Source: Phaeobacter sp. CECT 5382 (GTDB taxonomy: Bacteria > Pseudomonadota > Alphaproteobacteria > Rhodobacterales > Rhodobacteraceae). From it: 64,000 nucleotides of DNA. Location of the stretch: the NCBI RefSeq assembly GCF_001457775.1, contig NZ_CYSG01000001.1:248001-312000 (forward strand), written 5' to 3'. The notes beneath the pieces were generated by a model that ran no database searches, was not told the DNA's origin, and saw only the letters and a program-made list of their open reading frames with translations. The position numbers and the translations under genes are program-made. This document shows, piece by piece, positions 9,421 through 17,727 of this stretch (the first letter of the stretch is position 1; each line of letters starts with the position of its first letter).

Positions 9421-10470
9421 TCAGCAGCAGCCCGGCACCGCGCCGTCCAATTCCAGCCCGTTGAAAGGTGAATTGCCACCACAGCCGACAAAGATGCCAT
9501 AATGGTTGGAAAAATCGCCGATAAAATCAAAATGCGGAGCCAGACGCGTGTCTTGCAGCATCATCCAGGTATTGCCACAGACCGGAAAGACCTTGCCCGT
9601 CTCGATGACATGGTGATCATCTAGGCGCAGTGCATGCGGCGCATGGGCAATACTGCCTTTGTAGATCACCGCCTGACCGTAGTCTTCACAAGCGCTTTCC
9701 AGTTCTGGCAGTTTGAACAAACGATAGGTGGCCGACAGAAATTTCAGCGGGGCGACGCGGGCTTCGAGCTTGGGATTTTCGATCGTCAATGGGCGCGCTG
9801 TCACCATCCGAGGATCTTTGAAACCGGCCTCCTTGGACAGCGTGAGAAAATCGTTCCAATAGAGCGCCCCCGACAGGCATTCCCCATACAGCACCTCATC
9901 CTTGGCCATGTCTTCCGGCACCCGCCGATCTGCATAGACATCAGAGAAATACATCTCGCCGCCTTCTTTTAGAAGATGGTGCGCCCCGCGCAGCACTGCT
10001 CCCTTGTCGGTTGCCAGGTTGATGACGCAGTTGGAGACAATGATGTCAAAAGATCCCGGCTCCAGCCCCAAATCTTCCAGCTTTTCAATATAGCCATGAT
10101 GGAATTCCACGTTGCTTTCAGGATGGCCAAAGGCTTCGGCATGAAAATCCTGATGACGGCGCGCCACCTCCAGCTGTGCTGGTGTCATGTCAACGCCCAC
10201 GACCCGCCCTTTGGGCCCCACCAGCGCTGACAATGCGTAGACATCACGCCCAGCCCCGCATCCCAGATCAAGAATGCGCGCGCCCTCCAGCGCTTCCGGG
10301 GCGATCAGCCCGCAGCCATAATAGCGCATCAGCACCTCATCATGGATCTGCGACAGCACGGTCTTGACGTAATCGGGCATATCATCGGGGGTACAGCAAG
10401 CATTGGTCTGCAGATCCTCGCTGCCCTGAAGCACCTCCCCGTAGTAGTTTTGTACTGCTTCATGTTTCAT
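9421..10470 (-). CDS. arsM: Arsenite S-adenosylmethionine methyltransferase
   Basis: ArsM methylates As(III) to mono- and further methylated arsenicals in the cytoplasm. The 349-residue protein has the SAM motif DLGCGAGRD (68-76). Cysteines occur in the three contexts conserved in arsenite methyltransferases: NACC (25-26), SNCVINL (Cys148) and GECLSGAL (Cys198). The C-terminal domain, with further Cys residues (VCG, FVGCGG, final GCC), is also typical of this subfamily. No arsR, arsenite pump or arsenate reductase lies nearby, so it is an orphan ars gene. A GGAG lies nine bases before the ATG, and a strong hairpin stands just upstream. Confidence 0.88.
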   Translation of the reverse strand: MKHEAVQNYYGEVLQGSEDLQTNACCTPDDMPDYVKTVLSQIHDEVLMRYYGCGLIAPEALEGARILDLGCGAGRDVYALSALVGPKGRVVGVDMTPAQLEVARRHQDFHAEAFGHPESNVEFHHGYIEKLEDLGLEPGSFDIIVSNCVINLATDKGAVLRGAHHLLKEGGEMYFSDVYADRRVPEDMAKDEVLYGECLSGALYWNDFLTLSKEAGFKDPRMVTARPLTIENPKLEARVAPLKFLSATYRLFKLPELESACEDYGQAVIYKGSIAHAPHALRLDDHHVIETGKVFPVCGNTWMMLQDTRLAPHFDFIGDFSNHYGIFVGCGGNSPFNGLELDGAVPGCC

Positions 10471-10492
10471 CTGGGAGATCTCCGGATTGGCC

Positions 10493-10521
10493 CTCGCCCA
10501 CCGCAGAGTGCCGTGGGCGAG
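10493..10521 (-). other. Hairpin upstream of arsM
   Basis: CTCGCCCAC / GTGGGCGAG forms a perfect 9-bp stem with an 11-nt loop, 22 bp upstream of the arsM ATG, in a 231-bp gap after the AlkC-like gene's 3' end. There is no T tract. It could be an operator, a 5'-UTR structure or a weak terminator of the upstream transcript. I see no gene in the rest of the gap. Confidence 0.4.
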
Positions 10522-10701
10522 CGACGCGGTTGAGCGCTGGATTTTTGCTTAAGTCTGAATCTGGCTAGACCGTGAATGGTCCCTTCGCAAGCGACAACCG
10601 GGTTCACTAACGCAAGCGTGAGAGTGCCGTGTGAACGATCGTAGGCAATCCACTTGTGGCCCACCTGCTGCTTGCCGACCTGTCCACCTGGCAGTCAGAG
10701 A

Positions 10702-11823
10702 TCACTGCGGTAGCAAATCAAAATCTGCCCCGGCGCGGATTTTGCCGTTTACCAAAATCTCCAATCGGTGCAATCCGGGCACCAGCTTGAAGGTGGTTGC
10801 GTCGCCTTTCAGCTTGTGAACCTTGTCAATTCTCAACATATTCGACGAACAAACCGCTTGCTTGATTTTAAAAACCTTTTGTGAAGACTTCCCTTTAGGC
10901 CTATGAAAATGGATAATATAATCCACCAGAACAGGGCATTCCCGATCTGATATCAGCTCGACACTGAACTCCAATCCCGATCCAATACGAACATTTTTCG
11001 ATTGGAGGCACAGATCAACCTCCACGCGGACCTCCGGATCAAACCCCAACAAACTCAGTGCCTCGGCATGGCCAGATTTGACCAATCCACGACAGGCGTG
11101 GCGCATCAACCAGTCCAATTCCTTGGCGTCCCCGCCGTCCTGCGCCCGCCAGCGCCGCAGGCAAGCGAGCACCAGTTCCGGGTCTTTCTTGGCGATGTCA
11201 TTCAAGTGATTGGCCACCGATCGCGTGACATAGCGGGTCGGATCCGCCTGCAATTGATCCAGCAGATGCACCGGATCCTTCAGCTCCAGTGCCACCCCCT
11301 GCCCCCAGGGCAGACGCGGCCGGGTTCCTTCGCTCACCAAGCGGCGCACATGATAACTGGAATGCTGCGTCCAGACCTGCATCCGCGCCAGAGTCTCATG
11401 CGGGTGCGCATTCAGAAACGGGCGGATCGCCCACTCCATTGAGAACCTCTGGGTCAGTGCCTCTATCAGATCCAGCGACAGATCCAGATGGTCCGGCAGC
11501 CCGCGCGCCACGACGAATTCTCCCAGCGGAGCAAAGATGAAATCGCCAAAGTCATCATCCGATTTGGACGGATCGAGCGGCGGCGGCAGTGCATTTAGCA
11601 AGACTGGCGCCACTTTTGTAAGGTCCCCGGTCAGGTGCTGCCCCAGGACCTCGGCGATCCAATGCAGACGGGCCTTCAGCTCCAGCTGCAACAGGCGTGA
11701 CATCACGTCGGCCTCAAACCCTACGGCGTCAAATCCGGGGTCGGCGGCGGCAAAAAGACCCGCCAGATAGCGGGTCTTTTCCAGGTTAAACAATTGGTCC
11801 TTCAGGGAATACCCGCTGGCCAT
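10702..11823 (-). CDS. AlkC-like DNA alkylation repair protein with C-terminal Ig-like domain
   Basis: AlkC/AlkD-family HEAT-repeat glycosylases remove alkylated purines from DNA. The helical N-terminal region (about 1-280) contains the recognisable YHVRRLVSEGTRPRLPW segment (157-173) seen in AlkC proteins, followed by repeats such as PTRYVTRSVANHLNDIAK. From about 285 to 373 the composition changes to beta-rich (SVELISDRECPVLVDY, FKLVPGLHRLEILVNGK), consistent with the Ig-like C-terminal domain of some AlkC subfamilies. GGAG lies seven bases before the ATG. It is 23 bp downstream of the SDR gene's start side and may share a transcript with it. Confidence 0.8.
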   Translation of the reverse strand: MASGYSLKDQLFNLEKTRYLAGLFAAADPGFDAVGFEADVMSRLLQLELKARLHWIAEVLGQHLTGDLTKVAPVLLNALPPPLDPSKSDDDFGDFIFAPLGEFVVARGLPDHLDLSLDLIEALTQRFSMEWAIRPFLNAHPHETLARMQVWTQHSSYHVRRLVSEGTRPRLPWGQGVALELKDPVHLLDQLQADPTRYVTRSVANHLNDIAKKDPELVLACLRRWRAQDGGDAKELDWLMRHACRGLVKSGHAEALSLLGFDPEVRVEVDLCLQSKNVRIGSGLEFSVELISDRECPVLVDYIIHFHRPKGKSSQKVFKIKQAVCSSNMLRIDKVHKLKGDATTFKLVPGLHRLEILVNGKIRAGADFDLLPQ

Positions 11824-11846
11824 CTGTGTTCTCCGTTTCTGGCGCG

Positions 11847-12626
11847 TCAGAGCGTCATATTAGTGGCACCGCCATCCAGCAGAATGTTCTGACCGATGAT
11901 GAAGCCTGCGTGTTTTGAGCACAAAAAGGCACAGGCAGCCCCAAATTCGGCCCGTGTGCCGTAGCGTCCTGCAGGAATGGTGGCGGCGCGCTGTGCCTTG
12001 GCCTCTTCCATGCTGATCCCCTGCTGCGCCGAAACACCGCTATCAAGCGAGACCGCACGGTCAGTGGCATGAATGCCCGGCAACAGATTGTTGATCGCAA
12101 CGCCACTGCCCGCAACCTGACGCGAGGTTCCCGCAACATAGCCGGTCAACCCGGCGCGGGCCGAATTAGACAGGCCCAAAACCGCGATAGGGGCTTTGAC
12201 CGATTGCGAGGTGATATTGACCACCCGCCCCCAGCCACGTTCCATCATGCCCGGCAACAGTGCTTTCATCAACGCAATCGGTGCCAGCATATTCGCATCC
12301 AGCGCCTTGATGAAATCTTCACGCTCCCAGTCGGACCACATGCCCGGAGGCGGTCCACCGGCGTTATTGACCAAAATATCCACGTCTTCAGCCGCTGCGA
12401 GTAGTTTCTGCTGGCCTTCCGCCGTGGTCACATCCGCCACAACAGTTTCAACCTGCACGCCATGTTCAGCGCGAATCGCATCCGCTGCGGCCAGCAGAGC
12501 CTCTTCGCCACGGGCGTTCATCACCAGGTTCACCCCCGCCGCGGCCAGTGCTTCGGCGCAGCCCAGTCCCAGCCCCTTGCTGCTGGCACAGACCAGTGCC
12601 CGCTTTCCTGCAATTCCCAGATCCAT
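11847..12626 (-). CDS. SDR-family oxidoreductase with a non-canonical active site
   Basis: This is a 259-residue short-chain dehydrogenase/reductase fold: glycine-rich cofactor motif ASSKGLGLG near the N-terminus, NNAGG, and a C-terminal GQNILLDGG typical of FabG-like proteins. The active-site serine region reads NITSQS, but the YxxxK motif expected 13 residues after the Ser reads SNSAR, so both the catalytic Tyr and Lys are replaced (Ser and Arg). Such LSNxxR-type SDRs exist, and their reaction is not well established. The start at 12626 has AGGAG eight bases upstream; a longer frame from 12683 lacks support. Substrate unknown. Confidence 0.85.
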   Translation of the reverse strand: MDLGIAGKRALVCASSKGLGLGCAEALAAAGVNLVMNARGEEALLAAADAIRAEHGVQVETVVADVTTAEGQQKLLAAAEDVDILVNNAGGPPPGMWSDWEREDFIKALDANMLAPIALMKALLPGMMERGWGRVVNITSQSVKAPIAVLGLSNSARAGLTGYVAGTSRQVAGSGVAINNLLPGIHATDRAVSLDSGVSAQQGISMEEAKAQRAATIPAGRYGTRAEFGAACAFLCSKHAGFIIGQNILLDGGATNMTL

Positions 12627-12879
12627 CACCCATCTCCTCTGCGCGTGTCTTGTACATGTCTTATCTGCTGCAGCAGATTGCACAGCCCTGTCGCCGAAGA
12701 CCAGCCCGCAAATTCTTGGAGGCCCACCGCAATTGCGACGCGCACTGACGCAAAATTAACCAGGTGTCAGGATTTCTGCCAGTAATTGTCTGCATCCTGC
12801 CTTATTTCCCGGATAGGCCTGCCTCATGCAGCAGCGCATCCGGATCTGCGCGTGCAACCGTCGACACAAGAGGATTCAC

Positions 12880-13890
12880 GTGACTTCATCCCATCAAGCC
12901 ATCCAATCGGTCCCCGTCTATCCGGCAGAGCAATTCCGGGTCGAGATCGGTGCAAATATGGGTGACGCCCTGGGTGTTCTGGATGATCTCATGCTGGATG
13001 ACATCTATCAGCTCGACCCCAGAGCTCGCCCTCGCCGTCTTGGTCTGGCCAGCAATCCCGGTGGCGCGTTTTATATCGCCAAGGATACCGAGTTAGGCAC
13101 TCCTGGTGCCCGCCTGCATCTGGATTGCACCCTGACTCTGATCCCTCAGGCCGGAGGCAGCGTCGAAGCAGTGGTCCTGGTCGAGGTTGATCCAGAGGGC
13201 ATGATCGCAGGCATCTACCTATTGCCCCTGGCACCACTCGACCGTGGTGTAGCCTATTCTCTGGTCCGGGCCGAACAAGACCAGGTGCGGCGCAAACTGG
13301 CGCAGATGTCCTGTGTTTCTTTCACCCGCGGCACCCGCATCACCTTGTCAACGGGCGCGCAGATGCCGATCGAAAACCTGCAACCGGGTGACCGGATTCT
13401 GACCCGCGACGCGGGCGTGCAGGAGCTGCGCTGGATCGGCCACAGCACCTCACGCGCGACTGGACGCATGGCGCCAGTCTTGATCCGGGCCGGCGCACTG
13501 AACAATGCGGGCGACCTGCTGGTCAGCCCGGATCATCGCCTGATGGTTTATCAACGCCGTGACAGGCTGGGCACCGGCTGTTCAGAACTACTGGTACGGG
13601 CCCGCGATCTGGTCAACGGCGACAGTGTCGTGATGTCTGCGGGCGGGTTTGTCGACTATTTCCAGCTGCTGTTTGATCGCCATCACATCGTCTATGCCGA
13701 AGGGATCGCTGCGGAATCTCTCTATCTGGACCCGCTGACCCAGCCTGCTTTGCCGGATGAGCTGCTTTCTGTGATCACTCCCCATCGCCTGCCCCTGCAA
13801 CGACGCGACAGCCATGGGTTTGAGGTGCAAAAAGCCTTGCTAGACCATCCTGACGCAGTTGGGCTGCTGCGGCGCGCCTCACTCAGCTGA
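12880..13890 (+). CDS. Hint-domain (Hedgehog/intein-type) protein
   Basis: The C-terminal half is a Hint domain: it begins at Cys145 in CVSFTRGTRI, continues with IENLQPGDRILTRD and LRWIGH, has the block-B-like SPDHRLMV (His219), and ends in VYAEGIAAESLYLDP. No C-terminal His-Asn intein motif is visible, so protein splicing is unlikely; self-cleavage or thioester chemistry is possible. The first 140 residues are a beta-rich domain of unknown role. GTG at 12880 is chosen because AGAGGA lies five bases upstream; an ATG at 12826 would add 18 residues without an SD. Such proteins are common in Rhodobacteraceae but poorly understood. It is monocistronic. Confidence 0.8.
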   Translation: MTSSHQAIQSVPVYPAEQFRVEIGANMGDALGVLDDLMLDDIYQLDPRARPRRLGLASNPGGAFYIAKDTELGTPGARLHLDCTLTLIPQAGGSVEAVVLVEVDPEGMIAGIYLLPLAPLDRGVAYSLVRAEQDQVRRKLAQMSCVSFTRGTRITLSTGAQMPIENLQPGDRILTRDAGVQELRWIGHSTSRATGRMAPVLIRAGALNNAGDLLVSPDHRLMVYQRRDRLGTGCSELLVRARDLVNGDSVVMSAGGFVDYFQLLFDRHHIVYAEGIAAESLYLDPLTQPALPDELLSVITPHRLPLQRRDSHGFEVQKALLDHPDAVGLLRRASLS

Positions 13891-13973
13891 TGATCGTCGA
13901 AAACGACTGATCCAAAGGTGTTCAAGCAGCGCTTAGGGAGTTCTTGATAGGTCGGAAACTGGTCAGCGACAAT

Positions 13974-14006
13974 CCAATCACAGGCCAATCACAGGCCAAT
14001 CACAGG
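13974..14006. repeat. Three perfect tandem copies of an 11-mer
   Basis: CCAATCACAGG occurs three times head to tail without a mismatch in the 181-bp gap between the Hint gene and prfC. It ends 65 bp before the proposed prfC start. The 11-bp period is close to one helical turn, so the copies would lie on one DNA face. No function is known. Confidence 0.9.
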
Positions 14007-14071
14007 CGCATGAAAGTCTGGGCCGAATTTCGAGACCGATGTGACGGCACTGGCAAAAGAGGTCGTTCATC

Positions 14072-15715
14072 TTGCCTCACCCTGCAATCCAACCTATACG
14101 CGCGCTCATGTTGGATAGTGCCCCAAACCGCCCCGAACTGCCGCCTGAAATCGCGCGGCGCCGCACCTTTGCGATCATTTCGCACCCGGATGCGGGCAAA
14201 ACCACGCTGACTGAAAAGTTCCTGCTTTATGGTGGTGCGATTCAGATGGCGGGGCAAGTGCGCGCCAAGGGCGAGGCCCGGCGCACCCGATCTGACTTTA
14301 TGCAAATGGAAAAAGACCGCGGCATCTCAGTCTCGGCCTCGGCAATGTCTTTTGATTTCAGCGGCTTTCGTTTCAATCTGGTTGACACGCCCGGCCACTC
14401 CGACTTTTCAGAAGATACCTATCGTACCCTGACGGCCGTGGATGCAGCCGTCATGGTCATTGATGGTGCCAAAGGTGTTGAAAGCCAGACGCAGAAACTG
14501 TTTGAGGTCTGCCGCCTGCGGGACCTGCCGATCCTTACCTTCTGTAACAAGATGGACCGCGAAAGCCGCGATACCTTTGAGATCATCGACGAAATTCAGG
14601 AAAACCTGGCCATTGACGTAACACCAGCGGCCTGGCCCATCGGTGTTGGGCGTGATTTTATCGGCTGTTATGACATGCTGCGCGACCGGCTGGAGCTGAT
14701 GGACCGTGCCGACCGTAACAAGGTAGCTGAAAGCATTGCCATCGAAGGCCTGGATGACCCCAAACTGGCCGAGCATGTGCCGGAACATTTGCTGGAAAAG
14801 CTGCTCGAAGAAGTTGAAATGGCCCGTGAGTTGCTGCCCGCGCTTGACCCGCAGGCCGTGCTTGAAGGGCATATGACCCCGATCTGGTTCGGCTCTGCCA
14901 TCAACTCCTTTGGTGTCAAGGAACTGATGGATGGGATTGGCGCCTATGGCCCCGAACCCCAAGTGCAAAAAGCGCTGCCCCGCGACATTGCCCCCGAAGA
15001 GAAAAAAGTCAGCGGCTTTGTCTTCAAGGTGCAGGCCAATATGGATCCAAAGCACCGGGATCGGGTGGCCTTTGTGCGTATGGCGTCAGGGCATTTTAAA
15101 CGCGGCATGAAACTGACACATGTGCGCACCAAGAAACCCATGGCGATTTCCAATCCGGTGCTGTTCCTGGCCTCGGATCGCGAATTGGCCGAAGAGGCCT
15201 GGGCCGGTGATATTATTGGCATTCCCAACCACGGCCAGCTGCGCATTGGCGACACCCTGACCGAAGGCGAGGCGCTGCGCGTCGCGGGTATTCCCTCTTT
15301 CGCGCCAGAATTGCTGCAAGGCGTGCGCGCGGGCGACCCGATGAAGGCCAAGCACTTGGAAAAGGCGCTGATGCAATTCGCCGAAGAAGGCGCTGCCAAG
15401 GTCTTCAAACCGTCGATCGGTTCGGGCTTTATTGTTGGGGTCGTGGGGGCTTTGCAATTCGAAGTGCTCGCCAGCCGGATCGAGATGGAATATGGGCTGC
15501 CCGTGCGGTTTGACACCTCGCAGTTTACTTCGGCGCGTTGGGTCACAGGCGAAAAACAAGCCGTCGAAAAGTTCGTCGATAGCAACAAGCAGCATATTGC
15601 CTATGATCACGACGGTGACGTCGTCTATCTGACGCGACTGCAATGGGACATTGATCGCGTTGAACGCGACTACCCCGAGCTGAAACTGACTGCGACCAAG
15701 GAAATGATGGTTTAA
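14072..15715 (+). CDS. prfC: Peptide chain release factor 3
   Basis: RF3 is a translational GTPase that recycles RF1/RF2 from the ribosome. The protein shows the G motifs SHPDAGKTT, EKDRGISVS, DTPGHSDF and NKMDR in order, followed by EF-G-like domains II and III, for 547 residues in all. Two starts are possible. A TTG at 14072 has AGAGG nine bases upstream; an ATG at 14108 (MLDSAPNRPELP) lacks an SD but gives an N-terminus closer in length to other RF3 proteins. I report the former and regard the choice as open. It appears monocistronic, with a hairpin just after the stop. Confidence 0.95.
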   Translation: MPHPAIQPIRALMLDSAPNRPELPPEIARRRTFAIISHPDAGKTTLTEKFLLYGGAIQMAGQVRAKGEARRTRSDFMQMEKDRGISVSASAMSFDFSGFRFNLVDTPGHSDFSEDTYRTLTAVDAAVMVIDGAKGVESQTQKLFEVCRLRDLPILTFCNKMDRESRDTFEIIDEIQENLAIDVTPAAWPIGVGRDFIGCYDMLRDRLELMDRADRNKVAESIAIEGLDDPKLAEHVPEHLLEKLLEEVEMARELLPALDPQAVLEGHMTPIWFGSAINSFGVKELMDGIGAYGPEPQVQKALPRDIAPEEKKVSGFVFKVQANMDPKHRDRVAFVRMASGHFKRGMKLTHVRTKKPMAISNPVLFLASDRELAEEAWAGDIIGIPNHGQLRIGDTLTEGEALRVAGIPSFAPELLQGVRAGDPMKAKHLEKALMQFAEEGAAKVFKPSIGSGFIVGVVGALQFEVLASRIEMEYGLPVRFDTSQFTSARWVTGEKQAVEKFVDSNKQHIAYDHDGDVVYLTRLQWDIDRVERDYPELKLTATKEMMV

Positions 15716-15731
15716 TCCTGCCATTTTCGGT

Positions 15732-15754
15732 GAGGGGGCGTTAACCGCCTCCTC
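15732..15754 (+). terminator. Hairpin after prfC
   Basis: GAGGGGGCG / CGCCTCCTC forms a 9-bp stem with one mismatch and loop TTAAC, 16 bp after the prfC stop. It lacks a T tract, so it is only a candidate terminator. Confidence 0.4.
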
Positions 15755-15824
15755 GCCTTGGCCTCATTTGGGCCTCAACTCGCGCCTAACCTTGCGAGAT
15801 ATTGATTTTCTCGGCTAAATTGCT

Positions 15825-16601
15825 TTGAGCGGTTTTGGATCAAGCGGTGGTTCGCGAATGGAATTTGACAGCGAGTTATACCCCGGAGGGTTCTATAGCC
15901 TGATGAAACGGCTAGAGAAAAAGGAACGCCCGTTTCAAAATCCTGAACAGTGCCTTCCAGCTGCTGATGTGGATTTCGCTTCCTTTTGGCAGCAGCAGAT
16001 CCCCGAAGATCTAGAAAATCCCGAAGTAACCTATAGGTATGACCCGCAACACAAGCAGGCACAGTTGCGGTACCAGTTGCGCGGCGAGCCCGAAATCTTT
16101 GCCCTGCACGCCTTTCTAATTGCAATCTTACGCCGCCGCCCAACCTGCCCCCCCGCCAGACAGCTGTTTTTACGTCTCTGGACAGAAGAAGGGGAGAAAC
16201 TGGCCAAGGTGCTGGAGCCACGCTGGTTGATTTCAGCCGCCACAACCTTTGCCGACCATGGGGCAACCATTGACCAACGCCTGGGAGGACAGGGTCTGGC
16301 ACTGCTCTTTGATTTGATAAAGCTTCACGACAGCGAACGAAGTCTGTCCGGTCGATCCAACGGCCTGGGTTTTCCTCGTCTCAAGGATCGACCTAGGGAC
16401 AAACTAGCCTTTGACCTGAATGGTTATTCCTTGCCAACGGGCGATATGGACAAGAACCTTTTGGCCCGCCTGTGGCGGCATGGCGAAAACGACCAGGTCA
16501 TCGCTCCGTTATGTCGACGCATGCTGGGAGATCTTCTGCGCGAGCCACGCACGGTCTTTGGCCGTATTCAACGCTACAAAAAACGTCCGAAATCACTATG
16601 A
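15825..16601 (+). CDS. Protein of unknown function, coupled to a glycosyltransferase
   Basis: I do not recognise this family. The frame starts at TTG 15825; an ATG at 15858 (MEFDSELYPGG) is a possible alternative, and neither has a clear SD. The protein (258 or 247 residues) is soluble and mostly helical, with no signal peptide or membrane segment, and is rich in Arg/Leu (FLIAILRRRP, LFLRLWTEEGEKLAKVLEPRWLISAATTFADHGA). DUF-like features include Trp/Phe-rich FASFWQQQ and a basic C-terminus. Its stop overlaps the ATG of the next gene (ATGA at 16598-16601), so it is probably co-translated with that glycosyltransferase and may act with it. Confidence 0.7.
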   Translation: MSGFGSSGGSRMEFDSELYPGGFYSLMKRLEKKERPFQNPEQCLPAADVDFASFWQQQIPEDLENPEVTYRYDPQHKQAQLRYQLRGEPEIFALHAFLIAILRRRPTCPPARQLFLRLWTEEGEKLAKVLEPRWLISAATTFADHGATIDQRLGGQGLALLFDLIKLHDSERSLSGRSNGLGFPRLKDRPRDKLAFDLNGYSLPTGDMDKNLLARLWRHGENDQVIAPLCRRMLGDLLREPRTVFGRIQRYKKRPKSL

Positions 16602-17545
16602 CAAAGCCTGCGGATAGATGGGGAATTGTCAGTACGATCAAGGCGCCCGGGGCTCAGATCCTGAATTTCGCCGCCTATCACCTAGAAGCCGGTGCCCATC
16701 GCCTGTTCATCTATCTGGATGCCCCCTGCCCTGAGGTGCGCCATCTGTTGAAAGCGCATCCCAAAATTCGCGTCGTCGATTGTGATGACCCCTCGTGGCA
16801 GCAACGCCGAAAAGGGGGGAAACCGGCGAAACACCAACAGCGGCAGACCCTTAACGCCACACGAGCCTACCGGCGCCAAAGCGATGATCTCGAATGGCTG
16901 ACCCATATCGACGTTGATGAGTTCCTATGGGCTGACAAGTCTATCGCACAAATTCTTGCAGAGCTCCCGCAAACCACCCTCAACGCCAGGGCCCGGCCAA
17001 TCGAAGCTCTCGCCGGAGCGGGCTCGGCCTTCAAAGGGTTTATCAGCGGGTCAGAGCGTAAAAACATCGTTGGCCGTGTCTACCCTCAATATGGAGAGTA
17101 TCTAAAGGGCGGATTTCTGAGCCATGTTCAGGGCAAGATTTTTGTGCGCACCGGCCTGCCCGACCTCAGCTTCCGCATTCACAATATCTATCAAGGCAAG
17201 GACGAAAACCCAGGTGGCCAGGAACTTCCTGAGGTCGACCTCTGTCACTTTCATGCTCACAACTGGGATCAATGGCTGTCGCAGTATCGCTATCGCCTTA
17301 AACAAGGCTCTTACCGGGCCGAACTGGAACCTGCCTGGTCACGCGAGACGGGTGGCATCACCAAGCATGAGCTGCTCAGCGAAATCGAAGCGTCCGAGGG
17401 GACGTCCGGGCTGCGCGCATTTTTTGACGAGGTCTGCAAGGATAGTCCAAAATTGCGTCGAAAACTGGAGGCCGAAGGACTATTGCGGCTACGTGATTTG
17501 CGCATCGAAGAGGCGCGCCAGAAACATTTCCCGAAGTTTGGCTGA
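16598..17545 (+). CDS. Glycosyltransferase family 2/92-like protein
   Basis: The 315-residue protein begins with VSTIKAPGAQILNFAAYHLEAGAHRLFIYLD, the N-terminus of cytosolic glycosyltransferases of the GT2/GT92-like group found in Rhodobacteraceae. The metal-binding DxD-like motif DVDEF lies at 105-109 in WLTHIDVDEFL, and the C-terminal region has HNIYQG and a conserved CHFHAHNWDQW patch. No membrane helices are present. The start at 16598 overlaps the previous stop; an in-frame extension back to 16472 lies inside the upstream gene and is rejected. The sugar donor and acceptor are unknown. Confidence 0.82.
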   Translation: MTKPADRWGIVSTIKAPGAQILNFAAYHLEAGAHRLFIYLDAPCPEVRHLLKAHPKIRVVDCDDPSWQQRRKGGKPAKHQQRQTLNATRAYRRQSDDLEWLTHIDVDEFLWADKSIAQILAELPQTTLNARARPIEALAGAGSAFKGFISGSERKNIVGRVYPQYGEYLKGGFLSHVQGKIFVRTGLPDLSFRIHNIYQGKDENPGGQELPEVDLCHFHAHNWDQWLSQYRYRLKQGSYRAELEPAWSRETGGITKHELLSEIEASEGTSGLRAFFDEVCKDSPKLRRKLEAEGLLRLRDLRIEEARQKHFPKFG

Positions 17546-17600
17546 ACTGTTCTGCGGAGCGCTGTTTAAAGTTTGAAACCCATATCAAACCAGCCAATAA

Positions 17601-17629
17601 TTGACCCCCAAGCCAGATTTTGCTATGTC
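17601..17629 (+). promoter_or_regulatory. Possible promoter of the RhlE-like helicase gene
   Basis: TTGACC, a 17-bp spacer and TATGTC resemble a sigma-70 promoter about 100 bp upstream of the ATG at 17728. The -10 match is poor. A small GTCCG/CGGAC hairpin lies just before the ATG. Confidence 0.25.
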
Positions 17630-17727
17630 CCGCCAAAAGCTGGATGCTGTCACACCGCATGACCCTGCGGAACCGGCTTTCTGTTAACACGCGCGGGCCA
17701 GGTCAGTGTCCGCATAAACGGACGCAT

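Noticed and set aside
9282-9464. Short plus-strand frame with a lipobox-like LGGC
   Set aside because: It overlaps the 5' end of the ABC ATPase and the 3' end of arsM on the other strand, and lacks an SD; the signal-like sequence is a coincidence.
10467-10664. 65-residue minus-strand frame between the AlkC-like gene and arsM
   Set aside because: No SD, no conservation pattern and Arg-rich noise; treated as non-coding leader.
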